Positions 9,011-17,667 of a stretch of DNA of 64,000 nt are shown piece by piece. Within the stretch, counting starts at the first letter, position 1, and each line of letters starts with the position of its first letter. The notes below the pieces were generated by a model. The model was not told where the DNA came from and ran no database searches. It saw only the letters and a program-made list of their open reading frames with translations. The stretch lies in NCBI RefSeq assembly GCF_002379585.1, contig NZ_DFUE01000016.1:92149-156148 (forward strand). Reading direction: 5' to 3'. The DNA comes from Pseudomonas sp. UBA4194 (GTDB lineage Bacteria > Pseudomonadota > Gammaproteobacteria > Pseudomonadales > Pseudomonadaceae). The position numbers and the translations under genes were made by a program.

Positions 9011-9708
9011 CGGGCTATCCCTTGGCAGGCCGCCGATTGCTTCGCGCTCAGGAAGAACTGCTTCGGGTCCGGAGCATGGTCCTCCAGAAACGCTGCGTAC
9101 TTCTTCTTGATCTTGGGCAATTCGTACAAGGCCTTGACACCGTGTTTGGCTGAGTTGCGTATCACCGAGGACGGGTTGTAATAGCCCTCGGCATTGTCCA
9201 GCGCCAGCACGAACGGGGGCTTCCCTTCGCGCATCAGCAGGTAGCTGACGATCAGCGACCCACTGCGATTGTTACCCTCGATGAACAGCTGCGGCTTGCT
9301 CAGGATGCGCACATACACGCCAGCCGCTCGTTTCCATACGGATTCGTTACGGTGCGCGCAGTACCAGTTGAACAAGTCCTTGATCCCGCCTTCGACGTTG
9401 TTGAAAAAGTGCGCTTCGGTTGCTTTCAGGTGCTGCGCGAACTCGACCCTGCGTGCCGGGTCCTGGCCACACAATACGGTGGCATTGATCTCGAGCATCA
9501 GGTCCAGCTGCTGCAGATCGAACAGGTCGACACCCTGTGCCACGTAGTCGTCGATCAACGCATAGCCTGCCAGCATGTTCTGTAACACTTCGTCGGTGAA
9601 GGGATCGCGCTGCTCGGTGAAATGCCGGCTGAGCTCGGCAAATCGGCCCTGTACTTCAACCAGGGCTCGCTCTATCGCAGGCAGATCGAGGCGACGCTTT
9701 GCGGACAT
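9007..9708 (-). CDS. Fic-fold protein lacking the catalytic histidine
   Basis: The 233-aa helical protein carries QLFIEGNNRSGSLIVSYLL near residues 145-165. Set against the Fic motif HPFx(D/E)GNGRxxR, the phenylalanine, Glu-Gly-Asn and first Arg remain, but His is Gln, Pro is Leu and the second Gly is Asn. AMPylation by the usual mechanism is therefore unlikely. I recall a Fic-related subfamily with an FIEGNxRTG-type motif, so this may be normal for its family. The start at 9708 has a GAGA site; 16 further in-frame codons upstream run into the pstB terminator. It overlaps the HAD gene. Confidence 0.6.
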   Translation of the reverse strand: MSAKRRLDLPAIERALVEVQGRFAELSRHFTEQRDPFTDEVLQNMLAGYALIDDYVAQGVDLFDLQQLDLMLEINATVLCGQDPARRVEFAQHLKATEAHFFNNVEGGIKDLFNWYCAHRNESVWKRAAGVYVRILSKPQLFIEGNNRSGSLIVSYLLMREGKPPFVLALDNAEGYYNPSSVIRNSAKHGVKALYELPKIKKKYAAFLEDHAPDPKQFFLSAKQSAACQGIAR

Positions 9709-9743
9709 TAGCTTCTCGAGGTTACAGGAATGTGACAAGGCAC

Positions 9744-9789
9744 AAAAAAAGCCCAAAGGCCGCTCGACCCGTCAGGGTCGGCAGCCTTG
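9744..9789 (-). terminator. rho-independent terminator after pstB
   Basis: On the minus strand an imperfect stem (AAGGCTGCCGACCC against GGGTCGAGCGGCCTT, loop TGAC) is followed by TGGGC and a run of T. It closes the pst operon and separates it from the Fic-like/HAD pair. Confidence 0.8.
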
Positions 9790-9805
9790 GCGGGCGGCGC
9801 AAAGG

Positions 9806-10624
9806 CTAGCTGAACTTTCCGCTGATGTAATCACCGGTCATCTGTTCACGCGGGTTCTCGAAGATCTGGGTGGTAGGGCCCATCTCCACCAGATAGCCCG
9901 TGCGTGTGCCCTGGGAAATGTCCACCGAGAAGAATGCTGTGGTGTCGGCGACACGAATGGCCTGCTGCATGTTGTGGGTCACCAGGGCGATGGTGTAGTC
10001 CTTCTTCAGCTCCACCATCAGCTCTTCCACCCGGCGTGTAGCGATCGGGTCGAGCGCCGAGCAGGGCTCGTCGAGCAACAGCACTTCCGGCTCGGTCGCG
10101 ATGGCGCGGGCGATGCACAGCCGTTGCTGCTGACCACCGGAAAGCGACAGGCCGCTGACCTTGAGCTTGTCCTTCACTTCATCCCACAGCGCGGCGCCTT
10201 GCAGGGCGTGCTTGACGCGGTCGCCCAGGTCGCCCTTGTAGCGATTCAGGCGCAGGCCGAAAGCCACGTTGTCGAAAATGCTCATCGAGAACGGGTTGGG
10301 CTGCTGGAACACCATGCCGATGTAGCGGCGTACCACGACCGGGTCCACACCCTTGCCGTAGACATCCTGGCCAAGAAAGTGCACATGGCCTTCGAAACGG
10401 AAGCCCTTGACCAGGTCGTTCATGCGGTTGAGGCTGCGCAGCACGGTACTCTTGCCACAACCGGACGGGCCGATGAAACCGGTGATCTTGTTCTTTTCGA
10501 TCGGCACATGGCTGTCACGCACGGCCAGGAAATTGCCGTAGAAAATCTTGTCCAGCTTGCAGTCCATGACCACTGGCGACTGGGTCTGGAGCGGGGCGAC
10601 TTTTTGCGCTGATAGCTGATTCAC
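9806..10624 (-). CDS. pstB: phosphate ABC transporter ATP-binding protein PstB
   Basis: The 272-aa ATPase has Walker A GPSGCGKST, Q-loop VFQQPNPF, signature LSGGQQQR, Walker B VLLLDEPCSALDP and the H-loop VTHNMQQA, all intact. It drives high-affinity phosphate import with PstA and PstC at the inner membrane. It lies 18 bp after pstA and ends at a strong terminator. No phoU follows, unlike the main pst operon of many pseudomonads, so this may be a second pst system. Confidence 0.96.
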   Translation of the reverse strand: MNQLSAQKVAPLQTQSPVVMDCKLDKIFYGNFLAVRDSHVPIEKNKITGFIGPSGCGKSTVLRSLNRMNDLVKGFRFEGHVHFLGQDVYGKGVDPVVVRRYIGMVFQQPNPFSMSIFDNVAFGLRLNRYKGDLGDRVKHALQGAALWDEVKDKLKVSGLSLSGGQQQRLCIARAIATEPEVLLLDEPCSALDPIATRRVEELMVELKKDYTIALVTHNMQQAIRVADTTAFFSVDISQGTRTGYLVEMGPTTQIFENPREQMTGDYISGKFS

Positions 10625-10642
10625 GATTGAGGTGCTCCGTTC

Positions 10643-11539
10643 TCAAAACTTGGGCTTGCCGAAGATTCGGCTGACGATATTCACGATTAGCACGATCATC
10701 ACCAACACCAGCGAGGCCGCCCAGGCGAGCTCGAGCTGGTTGTCGAAGGGCATGCCGGAAAAGTTGTAGATCAGCACGGCCAGCGAGGCAGTCGGGTTCA
10801 TCACGGCCAGATCGCCGTTGTGGTAGATCCAGTAGTTGCTGAACAGCGCGGTGAACAACAGCGGCGCGGTTTCACCGGCGGCACGGGCCACGGCCAGCAT
10901 GACGCCGGTGAGGATCGCCGGCAGGCCGGTAGGCAGCACGATTTTCCAGATGACCTGGGAGCGGGTGCAGCCCATGCCATAGGCGGCATCCTTCATGATC
11001 TTGGGCACCATCTTCATCGACTCTTCAGCCGTAAGTACCACGATGGGCAACATCAGTACCGCCAGTGCCACGCCGCCCGCAGGTGCCGAGTAGGTACCCG
11101 TGGTCATCACCACCAGCGCGTAGGCAAACACACCGGCCAGAATCGACGGCAGGCCAGTGAGCATCTTGGCGGCAAAGCGCGAGGCGTTGGCCAGTTTGCT
11201 GTCCGGGCCCAATTCAGACAGGAAGATGGCCGCCAAGATGCCGACCGGTACGGCGATTGCCGCAGCGATACCGACCATGACGAACGTACCGGCCATGGCA
11301 TTGCCGAAACCACCCCCGGTTTCGAAACCGGTCGGCGGCAGTTCGGTGAAGACCTCCAGACTGAGCCGGGCACCACCCCGGGTGATCAGCATGTAGAGCA
11401 CCGAAATCAACGGCACACTGGCGATCAGTGCGCCCGCCCACACCAGCGTGGTCAGCACCAGGCTGCGCAGCGCGCGGCCTTCGAACTTGCGCTGCAGGCT
11501 TGGCAGAGCGATACCTGGGGAGGAAAGATTGGTCATCAC
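10643..11539 (-). CDS. pstA: phosphate ABC transporter permease PstA
   Basis: The 298-aa membrane protein has six predicted helices, the first at about residues 28-55, and the permease signature region around MVPKIMKDAAYGMGCTRSQV, where PstB docks (EAA-like loop). It forms the inner-membrane channel with PstC. Its ATG overlaps the pstC stop by 4 bp, as usual for this operon. Confidence 0.94.
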   Translation of the reverse strand: MMTNLSSPGIALPSLQRKFEGRALRSLVLTTLVWAGALIASVPLISVLYMLITRGGARLSLEVFTELPPTGFETGGGFGNAMAGTFVMVGIAAAIAVPVGILAAIFLSELGPDSKLANASRFAAKMLTGLPSILAGVFAYALVVMTTGTYSAPAGGVALAVLMLPIVVLTAEESMKMVPKIMKDAAYGMGCTRSQVIWKIVLPTGLPAILTGVMLAVARAAGETAPLLFTALFSNYWIYHNGDLAVMNPTASLAVLIYNFSGMPFDNQLELAWAASLVLVMIVLIVNIVSRIFGKPKF

Positions 11540-12501
11540 TTGGTACCCCGCTGGGCATAGACCATGATCATGGAACCGATGACGTTCACGATCAGGGTGA
11601 TCAACATCAACACCAGCGCGGCATACATCAACACTTCGATTTCACTGGGGCCGGCTTCGGGGAAGTTCAGCGCCAACAGCGCAGCCAGGGTATTGGCCGG
11701 CGCAAACAGCGAGAGCGAAATGTTGTTGGCGTTGCCCACCAGCATGGCCAGGGCCATGGTTTCGCCCAGTGCGCGGCCCAGGCCCAGCACCAGTGAACCG
11801 AAGATACCGGTGGCAGCCGAAGGCACCATGACCTTGAGAATCGCTTCCCAGTGGGTGGTCCCCATGCCGTAGGCAGCCTGTTTGGTCTTCATGGGCACGG
11901 CGGTCAAGGCGTCCTGGGACACCGCGGCAATGGTCGGCAAAATCATGATGGCCAATACCAGTGCTGCAGGCAGCAGCCCCGGGCCACTCAGCGAGGTGCC
12001 GAAGAAAGGTATCCAGCCCAGCTCGCTGTTCAGCCATGCGGTCAGCGGACGGATGGCGGGGATCACCACATAGATCCCCCACAGCCCGTACACAACGCTG
12101 GGAATGGCTGCCAGCAATTCGACGATGGTACGAAACACCGCCGCGAGCTTGGCCGGAAGGAAATCCTGAGTCAGGAAGATCGCCATGCTGACACCGAACA
12201 CACCGGCGATCAGCAGCGCGATCAAGGCACTGTAGAGCGTCCCCCAGATGGCCGGCAGAATGCCGTACTTGCCCTGGTTGACGTCCCATACCGAACCGAG
12301 AAGAACATCAAAGCCATGCTTTTCCATGCCTGGAAGGGCTTTGCGACCTACTTCGAATACAAGTGCAAATACCACCGCCAGGATCAGAACCACTCCCACA
12401 CGCGCAAGCGCACGGAAGGCACGATCAACCAGAAAATCCTTCGTCGAAGGAGGTTTGCAGGCTGAATCCGGGTTATCCGGTACAACGAAAGGGCTGTTCA
12501 T
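11536..12501 (-). CDS. pstC: phosphate ABC transporter permease PstC
   Basis: The 321-aa inner-membrane permease has a cytoplasmic N-terminus, about six helices and the PstC-typical SVVYGLWGIYVVIP segment. The EAA-like loop is TKQAAYGMGTTHWEAILKV. It pairs with PstA. It begins 76 bp after pstS, consistent with one operon pstS-pstC-pstA-pstB read leftward. Confidence 0.94.
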   Translation of the reverse strand: MNSPFVVPDNPDSACKPPSTKDFLVDRAFRALARVGVVLILAVVFALVFEVGRKALPGMEKHGFDVLLGSVWDVNQGKYGILPAIWGTLYSALIALLIAGVFGVSMAIFLTQDFLPAKLAAVFRTIVELLAAIPSVVYGLWGIYVVIPAIRPLTAWLNSELGWIPFFGTSLSGPGLLPAALVLAIMILPTIAAVSQDALTAVPMKTKQAAYGMGTTHWEAILKVMVPSAATGIFGSLVLGLGRALGETMALAMLVGNANNISLSLFAPANTLAALLALNFPEAGPSEIEVLMYAALVLMLITLIVNVIGSMIMVYAQRGTK

Positions 12502-12577
12502 GGGTTCATTCCGGGGCGTGGAGGCAAGCCCCGACAGGCGCAGCGGTCAGTGCGCACCGATCGAGGCTTCGCGGGCA

Positions 12578-13609
12578 TTACTGGATGTTGGCGGACGCTT
12601 TGCGAACCTGATCGACAACCGACTGAGGCAATGGGATGTAGCCCATGGAGTCAGCGATCTTCTGACCTTCGGTCAGGCTGTACTCGACCATGTCACGCAT
12701 GGCCTTGGCCTTGGCCGGGTTGCCGTTGTCCTTGCGGAAGATCATCCAGGTGTAGGAAGTGATCGGGTACGACTTGGCGCCGTCCGGATCGGGCAGCCAG
12801 GCCACCAGGCTGTCTGGCATCTTCACGGCGGCCAGTGCTTCAGCACCGCTTTCAGCGTTAGGCACTACGTATTGGCCGGCCTTGTTCTGCAGCACAGCGA
12901 AGTCAACCTTGGCCAGTTTGGCGAAGCCGTATTCGATGTAACCGATAGCGCCTGGAGTCTGGCGTACGGTAGCGGTCACGCCGTCATTCTTGGGCGACTT
13001 GATGAACTTGTCGGTAGCAGGCCAGTTGACGGTGTTGCCTTCGCCCAGGTCTTGCTTGAACGCCGGGTTGATGGCCGACAGGTGCTTGGTGAATACCGCG
13101 GTAGTGCCGCTGGAGTCCGCACGTACCACGACAGTGATCGGGGTCGCTGGCAGTTTCAGCTCTGGGTTGGCGGCAACGATCTGAGGATCGTTCCACTGGG
13201 TGATCTTGCCCAGGAAGATGTTGGAGTACACATCGCGTGGCAGTTTCAGGCCCTTGGGGCTGCCTGGCAGGTTGTACGCCAGCACGATTTCGCCCGCGGT
13301 CATCGGCAGCAGTTGCGCGCCTTCGGCCACCTTGGCAATGTCTTCGTCTTTCATGGCCGAGTCGCTGGCCGCAAAATCGACGGTTTTGTTCAGGAAGTCC
13401 TGGACACCGGCACCACTCCCCTTGGACTGGTAGTCAACGGTGACGCCGTCGCTTTTCTTGCTGAAATCCTTGAACCAGGTCAGGTAGATGGGCGCTGGAA
13501 AGCTGGCGCCAGAGCCGGTCAGACGGACGTTTTCAGCAGCGAAGGCCACTGAGGTGGCGCACAGGGAAAGCGTGACGGCGAGCGCAGCGGACTTCATCAA
13601 CTTTTTCAT
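12578..13609 (-). CDS. pstS: periplasmic phosphate-binding protein PstS
   Basis: The 343-aa protein starts with a Sec signal peptide (basic MKKLMKS, hydrophobic core, cleavage after about VAFA, residue 24). The mature part shows TGSGASFPAPIYLTW and DYQSKGSGAG, the phosphate-binding loops of PstS, and VVRADSSGTTAVFTKHL. It delivers phosphate to PstCAB in the periplasm. It is first in the operon, with AAGGAG 9 bases before the ATG. A possible Pho box lies upstream. Confidence 0.95.
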   Translation of the reverse strand: MKKLMKSAALAVTLSLCATSVAFAAENVRLTGSGASFPAPIYLTWFKDFSKKSDGVTVDYQSKGSGAGVQDFLNKTVDFAASDSAMKDEDIAKVAEGAQLLPMTAGEIVLAYNLPGSPKGLKLPRDVYSNIFLGKITQWNDPQIVAANPELKLPATPITVVVRADSSGTTAVFTKHLSAINPAFKQDLGEGNTVNWPATDKFIKSPKNDGVTATVRQTPGAIGYIEYGFAKLAKVDFAVLQNKAGQYVVPNAESGAEALAAVKMPDSLVAWLPDPDGAKSYPITSYTWMIFRKDNGNPAKAKAMRDMVEYSLTEGQKIADSMGYIPLPQSVVDQVRKASANIQ

Positions 13610-13656
13610 TAAAATGACTCCTTGTATTGGCGGGCTACGGCACTCTGCACCTCTTT

Positions 13657-13674
13657 TGTTACGCTTTTATGAAG
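13657..13674 (-). promoter_or_regulatory. possible Pho box of pstS
   Basis: Read leftward the bases are CTTCATAAAAGCGTAACA: two 7-base units (CTTCATA, CGTAACA) split by AAAG, which fits the CTGTCAT-N4-CTGTCAT Pho-box layout only loosely. It lies about 50 bp upstream of the pstS start, a sensible place for PhoB. Confidence 0.35.
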
Positions 13675-13797
13675 GTCGGGTGTCAATCATGGCCAAACGC
13701 CGCAAGGCGAGGCGCGCATGGACCGCTGGCACTTAAGAAAGCATGCGCCGAGCCGATAGCCTGTGGAGTCGAATTACCTGTGCACCTCGGAGTGTCG

Positions 13798-16029
13798 ATG
13801 CTCGCAAGTTCCTATAACAGCCTGTACGTGATGTTTTCTCTGATCGTCGCGATCCTGGCGTCCTACACCGCACTGAACATGGCCGGCCGGGTCTCGCGTA
13901 CCCACGGCATGGCCTCGGCGCTCTGGTTGGCTGGCGGTTCGTTTGCCATGGGCATCGGCATCTGGTCGATGCATTTCATCGGCATGCTGGCGTTCCAGTT
14001 GCCTATCGAGCTGGGGTACGACCTGACCCTCACCGGCCTGTCGCTGCTGATCGCCATCGCCTCCTCGGCCTTCGCCCTATGGCTGGTGTGCCAGGAAGAA
14101 ATGCCGCTGGTACGGCTGCTGCTGGGCGCGGTGCTGTTGGGCATGGGCATCGCCGCCATGCACTACACCGGCATGGCCGCGCTGCTGATGAACCCATCGG
14201 TGCAGTACATCCCTTCGCTGTTCGCAGCCTCGGTGGTGATCGCCGTCGTTGCGTCCGGTGCGGCGCTGTGGATCGCCTTTCGCCTGCGCGGCGAGGGTAA
14301 ATACATCAATCGCGCTCGCTTCGGCGCCTCACTGGTAATGGGCTGCGCCATTGTCGGCATGCACTACACCGGCATGGCGGCCGCGCAGTTTCCAGAGGGC
14401 AGCGTGTGCGGCGCGGTCAACAGCGGCATCGACAGCAAATGGCTGGTGGTGCTGGTGATCCTGGTGACCCTGGCCGTCTGCGCCATCGCCCTGATCGTTT
14501 CGATGCTCGACGTCCGCACCAGCCTGCTGGCCAACTCGCTGGATCATGCCAACAGCGCATTGGTGCAGTTGGCCCTGCAAGACAACCTCACCGGCCTGCC
14601 CAACCGCATCCTGCTCAACGACCGGCTTGAACAGGCCATCCAGAAAGCCACCCGGCAGCAAAGCCACTTCGCTGTGCTGTTCATGGACCTGGACGGCTTC
14701 AAGGCGGTCAACGATACCTACGGCCATCACACCGGCGACCAGCTGTTGGTGGAAGTGGCACGACGCATCAATGAAGCCAAGCGGGGCGAAGACACCGTGG
14801 CGCGCCTGGGCGGCGACGAGTTCGTTCTGCTGATCGATCCGGGCGAACCGGAAGATGCGGCCGCGCTGGCGCAGCGTCTGGTGGAAAGCATCAAGGCGCC
14901 CTATGTGCTGGGCCGCCAGACCGTACACGTGTCCACCAGCGTCGGCATTGCCATCTTCCCCGACGACGGCCGCAGCAGCCATGAGCTGATGGTCAATTCC
15001 GACGCTGCCATGTACCACGCCAAGGAACAGGGCCGCGACGGCTACTGTTTCTTCGAAAAAGCCATGAACACCAACGCCCACCAGCAGTTTCAGCTGCAAC
15101 AGGATCTGCGTACCGCCCTGGAGCAGAATGAGTTCATCCTGCACTTCCAGCCCAAGATGGTCGCGCCCAATGGCCCCATGACCGGCGTCGAAGCCTTGTT
15201 GCGCTGGAACAAGCCAGACGTGGGCCTGATACCTCCGGACCGCTTCCTGCCGCTGGCCGAGCGCACCGGGCTGATCGTGCCGATCGGCAATTGGGTGATC
15301 AACGAAGCCTGCCGGCAGATGGCCGAATGGCACGGGCAGGGGCGTGGCGAATGGAGCATTGCGGTCAACCTGTCTACAGTCCAACTGGCCCATTCGGGGC
15401 TGGTCGAGGTGGTGCGAACGGCCTTGCACAGCAATGGCCTGCCAGCGCATTGCCTCACCCTGGAGGTGACCGAATCCACGGCCATGCGTGATGCCGAAGC
15501 AGCGCTGATCGTGCTCGACCAACTGGCCGCATTGGGGGTCAGTATTTCCATCGACGACTTTGGTACCGGATACTCGAGCCTGCTCTACCTCAAACGCCTG
15601 CCCGCCAATGAACTGAAGATCGACCGCGGCTTCATCACCGAACTGGCCCAGGGCAACGATGACGCTGCCATCGTGTCGGCGATCGTGGCACTGGGCAAGA
15701 CGCTGGGGCTGAGGATCGTTGCCGAAGGCGTGGAAACCGCCGAGCAACAGGAGATGTTGACCGACCTGGGTTGTAACGTCTTGCAGGGTTTTCTACTGGG
15801 CAGACCCATGGAAGCGCAGAGGATGCTCGACAGCCTTGGTATCGACCAGCCGGGCATGACGTGCGGCTCAGCCACTGGCATTCAAGCTGGTATCATGGCG
15901 GCATCTACCCGTGGAGTAGCACCCCATGAATCGCCAGAAGAAACTCCAGCAGCTATTCAAGGCCAAGGCCAAGAAGGCCAACGCCAAACTGGCCCCGGCC
16001 AACAGGAATCCTTACATCAGCAAGGCTGA
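13798..16029 (+). CDS. MHYT-GGDEF-EAL bifunctional c-di-GMP protein
   Basis: The 743-aa membrane protein has an N-terminal MHYT sensor with three motifs (SMHFIGM, AMHYTGM, GMHYTGM) in about seven helices over residues 1-240, thought to sense gas or copper. An intact GGDEF follows near residue 337 (RLGGDEFVLL), then an EAL domain with EALLRW near 464 and the DDFGTGYSSL loop. Both diguanylate cyclase and phosphodiesterase signatures survive, so the net activity is unclear. ATG 13798 has GGAG five bases upstream. The last 35 codons overlap the DUF2986 gene in another frame and encode a Gln/Gly-rich tail outside the EAL fold. Confidence 0.88.
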   Translation: MLASSYNSLYVMFSLIVAILASYTALNMAGRVSRTHGMASALWLAGGSFAMGIGIWSMHFIGMLAFQLPIELGYDLTLTGLSLLIAIASSAFALWLVCQEEMPLVRLLLGAVLLGMGIAAMHYTGMAALLMNPSVQYIPSLFAASVVIAVVASGAALWIAFRLRGEGKYINRARFGASLVMGCAIVGMHYTGMAAAQFPEGSVCGAVNSGIDSKWLVVLVILVTLAVCAIALIVSMLDVRTSLLANSLDHANSALVQLALQDNLTGLPNRILLNDRLEQAIQKATRQQSHFAVLFMDLDGFKAVNDTYGHHTGDQLLVEVARRINEAKRGEDTVARLGGDEFVLLIDPGEPEDAAALAQRLVESIKAPYVLGRQTVHVSTSVGIAIFPDDGRSSHELMVNSDAAMYHAKEQGRDGYCFFEKAMNTNAHQQFQLQQDLRTALEQNEFILHFQPKMVAPNGPMTGVEALLRWNKPDVGLIPPDRFLPLAERTGLIVPIGNWVINEACRQMAEWHGQGRGEWSIAVNLSTVQLAHSGLVEVVRTALHSNGLPAHCLTLEVTESTAMRDAEAALIVLDQLAALGVSISIDDFGTGYSSLLYLKRLPANELKIDRGFITELAQGNDDAAIVSAIVALGKTLGLRIVAEGVETAEQQEMLTDLGCNVLQGFLLGRPMEAQRMLDSLGIDQPGMTCGSATGIQAGIMAASTRGVAPHESPEETPAAIQGQGQEGQRQTGPGQQESLHQQG

Positions 16030-16084
16030 CCGTCTGAAACTGGCTGCCGAAGCCAATACCGAGGCGGTCACCGCCAGCGAGTAG
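15926..16084 (+). CDS. DUF2986 small basic protein
   Basis: This 52-aa gene begins MNRQKKLQQLF and runs through a Lys/Ala-rich helix into NRNPYISKADRLKLA, which matches the DUF2986 family of short proteins in pseudomonads and Shewanella. GTGGAG lies about 10 bases before the ATG. Its first 104 bp overlap the end of the EAL gene in a different frame. Because the protein pattern is sharp in this frame and the EAL tail is low-complexity, this gene is the constrained one. Its function is unknown. Confidence 0.8.
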   Translation: MNRQKKLQQLFKAKAKKANAKLAPANRNPYISKADRLKLAAEANTEAVTASE

Positions 16085-16121
16085 GGCCGCTCATCCAAAA
16101 ACGCCCTCTGCCCTGCCCTGG

Positions 16122-16526
16122 CTAGCGATCCTCGCGCTGGGGCAGTTTGGCAACGACCTTGATCTCCACATCGAAGCCGTACAACCAGGTCACGCCAACC
16201 GCCGTCAGCGAGGGGTACGGCGCCTGTCCCCAGTACTCCGGCACCACCTCCCAGACCTCTTCGAAGATCTTCTGCGGCTCGACCATGAACACGGTCACGT
16301 CCTGCACATCGTCGAACGTGCAACCGGCCGCCGCGAGCACGGCGTTGAGGTTGTCGAAAGCGCGACGAACCTGGGCCTTGAGTTCCGGCTCGGGCGAGCC
16401 GTCCTCACGGCTTCCGACCTGGCCCGAGACGAACAGCAAGCCGTCGGCGCGCACGGCTGCCGAGTAACGGTTGCGCTCATAAAGCGCCTGACGGCCTGCG
16501 GGGAATACCACATCACGTTGGTTCAT
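16122..16526 (-). CDS. RidA family protein
   Basis: The 134-aa protein has the Rid/YjgF fold pattern: YSAAVRADGLLFVSGQVG, QVRRAFDNLNAVLAAAG and a C-terminal TWLYGFDVEIKVVAKLP strand. The deaminase arginine of true RidA (IPxR-like site near the C-terminus) is not seen, so it belongs to one of the other Rid subgroups and its activity on enamine/imine intermediates is uncertain. The ATG at 16526 gives the family length. It is divergent from a LysR gene 116 bp away, which may control it. Confidence 0.85.
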   Translation of the reverse strand: MNQRDVVFPAGRQALYERNRYSAAVRADGLLFVSGQVGSREDGSPEPELKAQVRRAFDNLNAVLAAAGCTFDDVQDVTVFMVEPQKIFEEVWEVVPEYWGQAPYPSLTAVGVTWLYGFDVEIKVVAKLPQREDR

Positions 16527-16641
16527 TTCGAAACTCCAGAGGTTGGAAAGCGACCGTGTCACTGTAGGGCGCTTGCCGGCCCCGGATAAACAGGCAATGC
16601 TGACCCTGATTGTGCGTGATTCCCAAACAATGGAGAGCCTG

Positions 16642-17577
16642 ATGGACCGCTTCGATGCCATGCAAGCCTTCGCGCGGGTGGTGGAAACCGGCAGTTTCAC
16701 CCAGGCCGCTCTCACCCTGCACATGAGCAAGACCACGGTCAGCCAACTGGTACAGCAGTTGGAAGCTCGCTTGCGCGTCAAGCTGCTCAACCGTACCACG
16801 CGCAAGGTCAATGTCACGGCCGATGGCGCTGCGTACTACGAACGCGTCCAGCTGCTGCTGGCGGCGTTGGACGATGCCGACACGGCCCTGTCAAGTGCCG
16901 CCGCAACGCCACGTGGACGCCTGCGGGTAGACGTGCCCAGCCCATTGGCGCGGCTGCTGCTGATTCCGGCCCTGCCGCAATTCCAGGAACGCTATCCCGA
17001 TATCCAGCTCGACCTGGGCGTCAGTGATCGCCCGGTGAGCATCATCGACGAGAGCGTCGACTGCGTGATTCGAGGTGGCGAGATCACCGATACGTCGCTG
17101 ATAGCCCGCCACATCGCTGACTTGCCGTTGGGAGTGTACGCAGCGCCCAGCTATCTGGCCCGCTACGGCATCCCGGCGCACCCGCGTGAGCTGCAGGACG
17201 GCGATCACCATGTGGTGGCATTTCGTTGGGCGCGGACGGGCAAGGCCCTGCCCTATGCCATGAACCGTGCAGGCGAGGCTTTGCGTGTACAGGGTCGCTA
17301 CAAGCTGGCGGTGGACGATGGCAACGCCTACCTGGCAGCCGGTCAGGCGGGGCTGGGGATACTCTGGCTACCCAGGTTCATGGTGACCGACTCGCCGATT
17401 GGCAGCGAACTGGTGAAGTTGTTCGACGATTGGGCGATTGCGCCGATGCCGTTGTATCTGGCTTATGCGCCGAATCGTCATGTGAGCCGCAAGTTGCGGG
17501 TGTTCATGGATTGGGTGGTGGAGGTGATGGCGGCTCAGGTGCCGAACGTTACTTTGCCGGTCCAGGGCCCGGCTTGA
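16642..17577 (+). CDS. LysR family regulator (CrgA-like)
   Basis: The 311-aa protein has an N-terminal winged helix-turn-helix (FARVVETGSFTQAALTLHMS then VSQLVQQLEARL) and a type 2 periplasmic-like effector domain. The start MDRFDAMQAF at 16642 has GGAG about 7 bases upstream. It is transcribed away from ridA, the usual LysR arrangement with its target. The effector is unknown. Confidence 0.88.
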   Translation: MDRFDAMQAFARVVETGSFTQAALTLHMSKTTVSQLVQQLEARLRVKLLNRTTRKVNVTADGAAYYERVQLLLAALDDADTALSSAAATPRGRLRVDVPSPLARLLLIPALPQFQERYPDIQLDLGVSDRPVSIIDESVDCVIRGGEITDTSLIARHIADLPLGVYAAPSYLARYGIPAHPRELQDGDHHVVAFRWARTGKALPYAMNRAGEALRVQGRYKLAVDDGNAYLAAGQAGLGILWLPRFMVTDSPIGSELVKLFDDWAIAPMPLYLAYAPNRHVSRKLRVFMDWVVEVMAAQVPNVTLPVQGPA

Positions 17578-17667
17578 CTGAGTTCAACCATGACGCGCAC
17601 TGGCTCTAGGCTTCGTTGAAGGCAGTGCTCTGTGTGGCCAATCGAACTCAGTGCAAATACATACCCC

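Noticed and set aside
10820..13552. Open frames on the plus strand across pstSCAB
   Set aside because: They are shadows of four unmistakable transport genes.
14329..15747. Long open frame antisense to the GGDEF-EAL gene
   Set aside because: It mirrors the conserved GGDEF and EAL codons and has no ribosome site or family pattern of its own.
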